NCBI GenBank assembly: GCA_012845835.1
Contig: JABAKD010000030.1
Coordinates: forward strand, 2,667,416-2,731,415
Source of the DNA: Undaria pinnatifida
Taxonomy: Eukaryota; Sar; Phaeophyceae; Laminariales; Alariaceae
Direction of reading: 5' to 3'
DNA: 64,000 nt
Shown: piece after piece, positions 56,670 to 64,000 of the stretch
How positions within the stretch are numbered: the stretch's first letter is position 1
Layout of the letters: every line of letters begins with the position of its first letter
The notes under the pieces: model-generated
What the model saw: the letters and a program-made list of their open reading frames with translations, nothing else
Told to the model about the DNA's origin: nothing
Database searches by the model: none
Translations under genes and position numbers: made by a program

Positions 56670-57130
56670 ACCCGCCGCCTTCAGCAGGGAGTTCCTCCAC
56701 GAAGGCGGTCTGGGTAAGACGGTATTCCGATACAAGGCGGTCTAAATCGCTTGGCGCGTCTTGGGGAATTGCACTCATAACCTGGAATGAACATAGCGAA
56801 GCTTCCTTCCCCCAATGAGGCGGTCATATTGCTCTGGCACACCGCACCCGTCTTACCGGGAGACCCCTATAGTGCTGTGTGTCTTTTGGCGCTTTTTGTC
56901 GTACACTCTGAAGACGGATATCAAACTGAGTTTTCTTTTTCCTGTTATCAAGGGCTAGAGAGTGCGAAACCCTTCCCGCACAAACGTGTCTATGGAAAGC
57001 ATATCGACAAAGAGGTTCTTCCCCCCAAGCCGCCATTTTTTCGTTGTGTGTGTGCGTGCCCCCGTACTTTTTGTTGTCGTTGTTGTTGTTGAGGAAAATA
57101 TCTTGGCTACGGTAGGCGCGGGGGCTTGTT
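56670..57130 (+). other. RNASEH2B 3' flank
   Basis: Presumed 3' UTR and flank. No AATAAA was noted in the first 400 bp. 'aaggcggtct' occurs here (56700, 56740) and again at 58410-58460. No gene supported. Confidence 0.4.
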
Positions 57131-57134
57131 AAGG

Positions 57135-57395
57135 GGGGGGTGTACTCAGTTTGTGCATGGCCGTAGTCGTAAAACCATAGACCTTCGCATCCCTACTATG
57201 CCAGGACGGGGAGCACGTCGGGTTTAACGCCAAACCCGGCAGACATTGCTTGCACCAAGCGCGACGAAAGCGCCGTGCGGTGTTCGGCGAGTCGCGAATG
57301 AAGGGTGAAGCCCTGCACCCTTCCAAGAAGCGCTCGTAAGACGGACTTCGGCACCCTAGTGCGTAATCCTGCTTTTTTCCTCATGGCTACATCAT
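57135..57395 (+). repeat. R4 repeat, complete copy 2
   Basis: G-run, 'gtactcagtttgtgcatgg', 'catccctactatgccagg', 'ggagcacgtcgggttt', 'cattgcttgcaccaagcgc' and 'gacggacttcggcaccc', in the order of 44795-45060. Confidence 0.7.
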
Positions 57396-57640
57396 GGGGG
57401 GGTCATTTTGTGAGGAACTTTTTTTGGCGGTGGTTCGGGGTCACCCGCGCGCACGAGTGACCCCCGCCCCCCCCTCGTCCTCTTCCTCGGCGGTGTTAAA
57501 ATTTTCGTGCTGCTTTTTCGTTTCGTCACATGTGAAAAAGACGTGGAATGGTCAGCTACGCCGCGCCCAAACAAAAATCGCCTATACAGAAAGTATAAAG
57601 TATTTTTTTTTCGTTGAGGTACAGGGTCAACCAGGGCGAG
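57381..57640 (+). mobile_element. M1 element, copy 2
   Basis: 'ggctacatcatgggggggtc', T-run, 'ttcggggtcacccgcgcgc' then 'acgagtgacccccgccccc', and further right 'ggtcagctacgccgcgccc' with 'aacaaaaatcgcc'. These blocks occur in the same order at 59735-60010 and 60952-61290. Confidence 0.65.
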
Positions 57641-58814
57641 TGGCTCGGAAACAGCAGGGAAAAGGGGGGTGTCAACACCTCCCCCCCCCCCCCCCTCCCA
57701 CCGCAGCCATGGTCGAAATCGGCTCGAAAAGGTATCCCCGGGGGGTTGAGTTGTACCGTGCGTGCTGTATCGCGGAAATGCTGGGACCGTGTGGTAGTCA
57801 CACGGATATCCCCACGGTCGCTGTGTTTCCGTCTCGTCCAGATTGACTGGGAGGTGTAATACCTACAGCAGTAGATGAAGCAAGAGTGTGAGGGGAGAGG
57901 GTGGCGTGCCAGGGATGTGCTCGGACGACAATCGGAAGTGCTACTATCTGAACGTGGTACGCGCAGAAGAGCGGTACAGTGCGGGGCGACGGGGCAGTGC
58001 CGCGGCGCGTCGGCAGCAGCGTCCCTACGTACGGGAGCAGGAGCCACTGTTTTTTTTGCGGGAAGCTCTGTAGTCAGCACTGAGCTCAAGCTTTCGTTTT
58101 ATTTTTCGTCTTTTGGTCAGCTGAGTGATTGTGAGCTAATCTTAAGTTGTGCAGTCCCTCCTGAAATATCGTTGTTGGGGGTTGACGTATTTTGAATATT
58201 TTTTCGGTAGCTGTGGCTAGGAACTCGCGCGCAGCATTATTTTTTGCAACTATCGTCAACCCATGTACCTAAGGTTGCAGAGTTTGGAGAACCGTACATC
58301 TCGATCGGCGGTCGTAGAACCCGGCTTCCGCCAGCTCGAAACGGGTCCAACCCGTTTCTTAGTTTTTGGGCGCGGTGTAAAATAGAAACCCGCAATCGCT
58401 CTTTACAAGGCGGCCTAGCGTAACAAAGCGATCTAGCGCAATAAGGCGGTCTAGGTGGGGGAAAAGTACAACGCCGACGAGGCCGGGTTAACGGATACGC
58501 GACACAGCCCCCCCATGTTTTTGTATTAATGTGCGAGCTGGGGCGCAAAGTGCAAGCCTAAATAAGCGCCTTGCGAATGCCTGATTCACTTTTTTCTATT
58601 AACCATTTCGAGACCTTGTTTTTACAAAAAATATGTGTACAATATGACCACGTCCAGCTCTGTGCAGAGTTCGATGAGCCTAGGGTCGATACTCATCTTT
58701 GCAAGCGGCGTGAACACACCGGCCGCTCGCTTTAGCAGTTGTATTATCTCCTGTGAATATATATATGACTCTTGTGGGTGGACAACATCAACTTAATGCT
58801 ATCAATAATAATAA

Positions 58815-59035
58815 AGGGGTAGCTACTCTACGTGTGCTCATTTATTGTGTCGACAAAAAAAACGAGAAATGTGTGATTTAAAAACCAACTATTAATAGCA
58901 GTCTTGGAAAAGAGCGTGCACCAGCAGTAGCTTCTCCTACGTGTACTCATTTATATTATGTCGACAAAAAACACGAGAGGCGTGTTGCAATCCAATCAAC
59001 TTGTAAGAGGAAATCTTGAAAAAGAGCTACCATAT
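58815..59035 (+). repeat. Tandem duplication, about 110-bp unit
   Basis: Units at 58818-58925 and 58925-59035 share 'ctacgtgt-ctcattta', 'tgtcgacaaaaaa', 'acgaga' and 'cttg-aaaagagc'. Non-coding. Confidence 0.7.
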
Positions 59036-59224
59036 ATAGGGGGTACCCTCTTTTGCACTGCTGGGGGAACATGGGCCACTCTCCCGAATGACTCTGCTGT
59101 GCACGCGTGTCACTGCGAAGACGCCTTCAGGCGGTGTAGATGGCGCACCGTAGCTAAGATTCCGTGGAGGTGTCATATCGAACAACAAAAACGCCACCCC
59201 AAGGCATAAATATCACGAAAGGAA

Positions 59225-59420
59225 CAGGGAGATCTCACTCGCGCGAGTGAGTCCGGCCCCCACTCAAAAAAAACGGCGCCAAAAATTACCCCCGTAGCAT
59301 ACGAGTCCCCTGGAAAGTATAGATAGGCCAAGGCTCGTATGGTAGAAGGGGGGGCGGTCCCTTTTGGCGTCGTTTTTTCTGGTGACTCGAGGTCACTCGC
59401 ACTTGAGTGTGACCCCTGTC
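59225..59420. mobile_element. M1-type foldback element
   Basis: The left arm 'tcactcgcgcgagtgagtcc' with 'aaaaaaacggcgccaaaaa' and 'tacccccgtagcat' is mirrored by the right arm 'atggtag', 'ggggggcggtcccttttggc', 'gtcgttttttc' and 'ggtcactcgcacttgagtg'. The whole could form a long hairpin. The left arm matches the right half of the 41.2-kb M1 element. Confidence 0.65.
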
Positions 59421-59734
59421 TTTTCCTTTGCGGCCTTAATAAAGCTTCATATAGTGTTGTGTACACTCTTAATTTGGCGATCTGAATCCGCAGCGCGCGC
59501 GGAATATGGTTACATTAAGCTATACTGTACGAACGATACGCCAAACAAAATCACGCGCTTTTTTGAGGTAAAAAAAAAGGTCGTTTTTTGTGCCTTTTCT
59601 TCAAGTGAGATACTTCGAAGTAGATATACAGCTAGTCGCTCGTGCGCGAGTGGCTCAAACCCGCAGGCAGGACGCGTGCGCGCTACGATCTAAAGAGAGT
59701 TGCTGCGGTGTGACCAGTTTTTTCTGGAGTCAAC

Positions 59735-60010
59735 ACGCTACGGTCAGGGGCGTTATTATGTTGTTTTTTGTAAAGTTTTTTTTATTGCGGTGCGTGGCTC
59801 GGGATCACTCGGGCCAGTGACCCCCGCCCCCCCCCCCCGCTACTCCTTGCGGTCATGTAGGCGTTCGTGCGAGCACTGTTTTTTGTTTTTCGATACATGA
59901 ATCCTTGTATTGGGACGGTTAGCTACACCGCACGTTGCGCCAAACTTGAACCACCTAAACACGTTTTGATCGGTGGGGTACAGATTGAGTCACTCGTGCG
60001 ACTGGTGAAG
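59735..60010 (+). mobile_element. M1 element, copy 3
   Basis: 'cgctacggtcaggggcg', 'tatgttgttttttgt', 'gtgcgtggctcgggatcac', 'cagtgacccccgccccc', 'gacggttagctacaccgc' and 'gcgccaaac'. Confidence 0.65.
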
Positions 60011-60059
60011 ACCAGATACTACTGTAGTGAACAATAATGGGGGGCGCTGTGTAAGGTCA

Positions 60060-60345
60060 TTTTGGTGGGGTCACAGAGTGCCCCCTGCAGGTCTGCCAAT
60101 TGAGCAGGTCCTCGGAGAGTACTCACTTTCTTTGCCTTTTCGTAGAGAGACGTAGCTTTATTCGACTCCACCAGAGCCCCGGATGGCTTCTGAGATCGGA
60201 GGCACTTGTGCCTCCGATCTATTTTCCTGAATGTATCCCGAATATAAAACGCCCCAACACCTTATCATACGAAACCCATCCCCTCATTTTCTCAAATACG
60301 GATAATTAGAGGCCTTTCGAGGCGCCGTATCTCAGCAGGGCTGCA
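60060..60345 (-). mobile_element. Solo-LTR-like repeat, copy 2
   Basis: On the minus strand it follows 24250-24545: 'ctaattatcc', 'tttcgtatgat', 'tatattcgggatac', a hairpin 'gatcggaggcac' / 'gtgcctccgatc', 'ccggggctct', 'gaataaagct' and 'gaggacctgctcaattggca'. The poly(A) signal is kept. Confidence 0.55.
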
Positions 60346-60579
60346 TTATGGTGTCATCATTCGACTTCATATTTAGGTGCACTACTGCTGCTTTATGATG
60401 CGAAAGCATATTCGATTTACATCGCAACGGCAACAATATGCATCTACGCTATATTGTCGGCGAGGGAAAAAATAATAATAATGACAATAATATGATGGGG
60501 GGGGGTACCCCCTGCGGTCTAGCCTTGCTCTTTTAAGGAGCTTAAGACACGTCCGAGGCTCGCTCCTCTTTAAACAAAA

Positions 60580-60885
60580 TACTGATTCTACGATAGCCCG
60601 CCCCCTCCCCCCCAAAAAAACAGCGATTTCTTTAACGAAGAAATGTTTTCATGGAGTGCTCGACACAAGAGGAAGGATACAATTACAAAACACAACAAGG
60701 ATCCATGTACTTTTTCTTGAGTGCTTGAGCAAAGGCCTATCGATCGATGACGTCGGGGTGTCGAGGGAACACCGTATTTCTCAGTTTGAGCAGATACACG
60801 ACCGCCCACCAGGGAGCTGGTTTTGAAACCGGCGATTTTCGTGAAAGAAATTAGTTGGGCGGGGGCTACCGTAGAGCTCGACTCT
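60580..60885 (+). mobile_element. M2 inverted-repeat element, copy 2
   Basis: Starts 'ctgattctacgatagcccg' and ends 'gcgggggctaccgtagagc', giving terminal inverted repeats tctacgRtagccc. Interior blocks match 39130-39415 ('gatgacgtcggggtg', 'gggagctggttttgaaacc'). Confidence 0.75.
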
Positions 60886-60951
60886 CAAAACAAAAAAAAC
60901 TGTTTTTTTTCATGGAGAAAAAATAACTAAAAGTCCAATAGACTACAATGC

Positions 60952-61290
60952 AGTATAAGGTAGGGGGGTTATGTTGTTTTGTTCGGAGCCTCTTTTTTTG
61001 GAGTGTGTGGCTCGGGGTCACTCACTCACTCACTCACTCGCGCGATTGAGTGAGTGAGTGCTGCCCCCCCCCCCCCTGTTCCGTGCACGGCACGGTGATC
61101 TGATCGCCTTTTCGTGCTGTTTCTTTATTATTCGATATGAAAATCCGCAATCATCACGGGATGGACCCGCGTATGTAGCTACACGCTGCGCCGCCAAACG
61201 AAATCCCTTGTTCAAAGCGTGTTTTCGTCACTGGTGAGGTCGTACAGGAGACACTCGCGTGCAAGCGATGAAAACCTCAAAAGCCGGTTG
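60952..61290 (+). mobile_element. M1 element, copy 4
   Basis: 'aaggtaggggggttatgttg', 'gtgtggctcggggtcac', expanded (actc)n around the palindrome (61018-61060), C-run, 'gtgctgtttctttattattc', 'gtagctacacgctgcgc' and 'gccaaacgaaatc'. Confidence 0.68.
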
Positions 61291-61314
61291 TGAAAATTGA
61301 GGGACCCGTAGCTA

Positions 61315-61690
61315 TGCGATATATCAATGGTATCCCCAGCCTGGGAGCCTAACCAAGGGCGTAAGACATGGGATATATACGGCTGGATATTACAAAAGGG
61401 TTTCACATGCCTTTGAAGCGAGGCATGTGCGTATATCAGGGAAAAAAGGGAAATTTGAGATGCTTTTGCCTCTCTCGTTCGGACTTTAATTTTTTTTTTG
61501 GTCGCAGTTCGTTCCGTGGCGCGTGTGTGGAACTACAAAAGACAATGATTAGAGCTCTTAATCTAGTACAAGAGAGAGAGAGTGAGTGACCAAACGTGGA
61601 ACCTGCCTGAGTCGAGAGACCTGCAAAGGGCGGCCTGTGTCTGTAACAGCCACCCCTCAATGATATTGGGGGTAGTCCCCGACCGTATAC
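61315..61690 (+). repeat. Dispersed repeat R12, copy 1
   Basis: Reverse complement of 63590-63915. Shared blocks: 'atggtatccccagc', 'gtaagacatgggatatatac', 'ggctggatat', 'gtttcacatgcctttgaa', 'gagatgctttt', 'gagctctta' and 'aaacgtggaacctgcc'. Both copies contain a hairpin of 'cacatgcct' and 'aggcatgtg'. Confidence 0.78.
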
Positions 61691-61734
61691 AACGAAAATC
61701 ATCAGCGAAAGAAAAAAAATGGACTCCAGTGACT

Positions 61735-61945
61735 GTTTCCGACGATTTTGGATTAACCGCCGCCTTTAGAGCCCCCAGATCCCTCCCTGATACTAAATTT
61801 GAGTAAATTTGTCCCTGGGCAAAAGGGGTTTCCAGTTGTAACAATAGGCGTTAAGGAGCCCCGTCACAATTCAGAAAACGTTCTTCCATCAGAGATTACG
61901 AAAAGTGCTCGTACCTCGCTATCGTAGCACGCGTCTCGTAGGGTA
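61735..61945 (+). repeat. Composite R2/R3 repeat
   Basis: R2 core 'ttccgacgattttggatta' is followed by R3 (61763-61842) and then by the rest of R2 ('gttaaggagccccgtcac', 'attcagaaaacg', 'ctatcgtagcacgcgtc'). Either R3 inserted into R2 or other copies lost it. Confidence 0.7.
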
Positions 61946-62176
61946 AAAAAGGGGATATCCCCCCCCCCCCCTCCTATATACCACCCCTATGATGCCATAT
62001 CTAGCCTTGTCTTGTTGGTCCACCCTACCAAAAAAAAAAGGTCTTAAAATATGACGCGAACGTTTTAAGGGTGTTTTTTTTTTGGGAGGGCGTTTTCCGA
62101 CGCCTGTTGGGTTGCATTTTTTTTACAATGTAAAAATATATGGTGTTGCGCAACCGACGACTTTCACACGGCACGA

Positions 62177-62377
62177 TGAAACCGACGGACCTCGTTAACC
62201 CGAGGCTGGCAAACAGCTGAAACCCAACGAAAATTTCGAAGTGTTAACATATATACCGTGGAAACATAAATCCAATGTCACCCGACCAGGTACCAGAGGT
62301 GTAATTAATTTTCGCTGGATTTTCGTGGATATAGTGGGTTTGGACTTGGATTTATGGCGTTCGACGGTTTCAATGCT
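62177..62377. mobile_element. R10 foldback element, copy 4
   Basis: Ends 'gatgaaaccgacgg' and 'cgttcgacggtttcaatgc' are complementary. The interior 'acccaacgaaaatttcg' is mirrored by 'ttttcgtggatatagtggg'. Confidence 0.6.
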
Positions 62378-62552
62378 AGTAGTAGTATTATATGGTTTCC
62401 TTTTTCCGGTCCACCTGCCCTACCCAACAAAAGTTGTTGTTCACGCAGTTCGCAAACACCGCCGTATTAACATGTGCGCTCTGTTTTCTTCTCTAAATAA
62501 TTAATAGCTCCTGACGATGCTCTTCGGGCACCCCGCGGCCAAGACTACGGTG

Positions 62553-62850
62553 GGGAAGATTCATCGTTCTAAACGGTAGCCCCCCCCCAACTTTATTGAA
62601 CGACATAACAGCAGTCGCTGGTTTTGAAGCCAGCTAGCTCCCCCGACGTATATCCTGAAATACGGTGCCCTTTGGAAACCCGACAGCATCGCTCGATAGT
62701 TCTTTTTGAATGAACAAGAACAAACTACTTTTTGACGATCTTTTGTTCGTCATAGGCCTCCATTCTCTCGTGCCGACGAAAAGCCATGAAACGTTCATGA
62801 AAGAAAATAATCGCTGTTTTTTTTTTTCAGGGGGGACTATATCGTAGAAT
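62553..62850 (-). mobile_element. M2 inverted-repeat element, copy 3 (inverted)
   Basis: On the minus strand: 'gatgattctacgatatagtc', 'aaaacagcgatt', 'caccgtatttcaggatat', 'cttcaaaaccagcgac' and 'ggggctaccgtttagaacg', the order of 39130-39415. Confidence 0.72.
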
Positions 62851-62861
62851 CATCAGTCTAG

Positions 62862-63095
62862 CGGGAGTGTCGCTTTTCGAACGTTTTTTTGTGCATTGGC
62901 TCGCTCGGCTCGGGGGACACTCGCTCGAGTGACCCCCCCGCCCCCCCCCCCGCCCCCGCCCCCGCCCTGTTGTTCCTCTGTGCGGTCTCAAGATTTTAGA
63001 GAATGCTGATCAATAAGATCTACTTGAAATATTTTACGCAATTTGAACCAGCAAATGAAATGGTAAGCCAAAAGCTGCGCCGAAAAAACTACGCC
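62862..63095 (+). mobile_element. M1 element, copy 5
   Basis: T-run, 'ggctcgctcggctcggggg', 'acactcgctcgagtgaccc', long C-run, 'gtgcggtctcaagatttta' and 'gcaatttgaacca'. The left terminus is eroded. Confidence 0.58.
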
Positions 63096-63240
63096 TAGAG
63101 GCTCTTAAAGCACTCTTGTCCGACGTGAGGTTCAGCTTCACTGGTGGTGGTGTGGGAGTGGTGAACAACCCGGTGCTCAAAAAGGGGGTAACCCCCCCCA
63201 CACCGCAGTATTGGTCCCCCCAGTAGTACTTAGTTTGACC

Positions 63241-63545
63241 GGTCGCCCCGGGGTGGCGTATCAGGTTATCCTCGAGCCTGGTATAGGTCAGTTTTGTGAG
63301 TTCGAGCCCCGTCGAGTGCATATTCGTATAAATTCGTTGGGACTTTTTCTTGTGCACAAATTGACTTGCGGAAAGCGCGAGAGCGTGAGTTAGCAACACT
63401 CGATGTAAAATCGACAAGCAGTGGGATTGCTGAACCCTATATGCGCGATAAAAGTTGAAGGCAAGAAAGGGACGACACCTGTGTGACCACGGCTTGTCCA
63501 GAAGCTGGAAAGTAAAAGTGTGAGAAAGAAGAAGAAGAAAGAAAG
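63241..63545 (+). mobile_element. tRNA-derived SINE, copy D
   Basis: Intact A box 'tggcgtatcagg' (63254-63265) and B box 'gttcgagcc' (63300-63308), full body and an A/G-rich tail 'gagaaagaagaagaagaaag'. With copy A the best preserved in the window. It has a deletion of about 15 bp where other copies read 'aaccggggggaag'. Confidence 0.85.
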
Positions 63546-63589
63546 TACTACTGCTTTGTATAGTAAGATTAAGGGGCTGTTACAGGCTT

Positions 63590-63915
63590 TGTATGGTAAG
63601 GTTAGGGGGCTGTTATAGACACAGGTTGTCACCCCTTGCGGGTTTCTCCACCATCAATAGGCAGGTTCCACGTTGGTCACTCACTTGTGCTAGATTTGAG
63701 CTCTTGTATTTAGTTCCACACGCGCGCCGCGGACGAACTGAACAGCGCGTGCGATTCCGCGAGATGCAAAAAGCATATCTCATCCCCCCCTTTTTCCTAT
63801 ACGCACATGCCTGCCTTCAAAGGCATGTGTGAAACCGTTTTGTATATCCAGCCGTATATATCCCATATCTTACGCCTTGTTAGGCTCCCACGCTGGGAAT
63901 ACCATGTATAACATT
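63590..63915 (-). repeat. Dispersed repeat R12, copy 2
   Basis: Inverted relative to 61315-61690: 'gctgttatagacacagg', 'ggcaggttccacgttgg', 'gagctctt', 'gagatgcaaaaagcat', 'gcacatgcctgcc', 'tatccagccgtatatatccc' and 'atcttacgccttg'. A small direct repeat ('ggggctgtta') precedes it (63570-63612). Confidence 0.78.
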
Positions 63916-64000
63916 GTACGTACGGAACTCGCCTTTTTGAGTCCTTGAATCAGAATTGGCTTTTCCTTTGTGTGTGGCTTCCACCCTGCCTTGCCCCTCT

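Overview
The window looks like nuclear DNA from a eukaryote with a large, repeat-rich genome. Two spliced genes are supported by domain matches and by consistent exon phases. Everything else that could be identified is mobile-element debris, satellites, microsatellites and dispersed repeats. Kilobase-scale GT-AG introns, gene-poor layout, a degenerate Ty1/copia element, LINE remnants and many small inverted-repeat elements would suit a large algal genome such as a brown alga. That assignment is inference; no species marker was found.

Gene 1 (3481-11327, +) encodes a protein of about 696 residues with one RRM domain and long Ser/Gly-rich flanks. Its four exons are joined by three phase-0 introns of 1.4, 2.1 and 2.3 kb. 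Gene 2 (49076-56669, +) encodes the B subunit of ribonuclease H2, 334 residues in five exons, ending in a PCNA-binding (PIP) motif. Each of its introns hosts repeats. RNase H2 removes ribonucleotides and RNA-DNA hybrids; the RRM protein probably binds mRNA. Nothing links the two genes functionally.

Layout: 0-1.5 kb holds dispersed repeat R1 and two copies of a tRNA-derived SINE. 3.5-11.3 kb is the RRM gene. 11.3-15.9 kb is non-coding. 15.96-24.08 kb is an internally deleted copia-type LTR element with a half-tRNA-type primer site, a purine tract and a Tourist-like MITE in its leader. 24-37 kb is a mosaic of R1, solo-LTR-like repeats, G-runs, (CAA)n, a (TTGGG)n array, tRNA-like sequences, hairpins and a 122-bp satellite. 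37-45 kb holds two antisense LINE 3' ends with C-rich tails, one of them split by two later insertions. 45-49 kb is unexplained sequence plus a SINE. 49-56.7 kb is RNASEH2B. 57-64 kb is dense in small inverted-repeat elements (M1, M2, R10, R12) and ends with the fourth SINE copy.

Repeat names used here (R1, R2, R3, R4, R10, R11, R12, M1, M2) are local labels for families defined by comparing the window with itself. No database was searched. Coordinates of repeats are approximate to about 10-20 bp unless a structural end is named.
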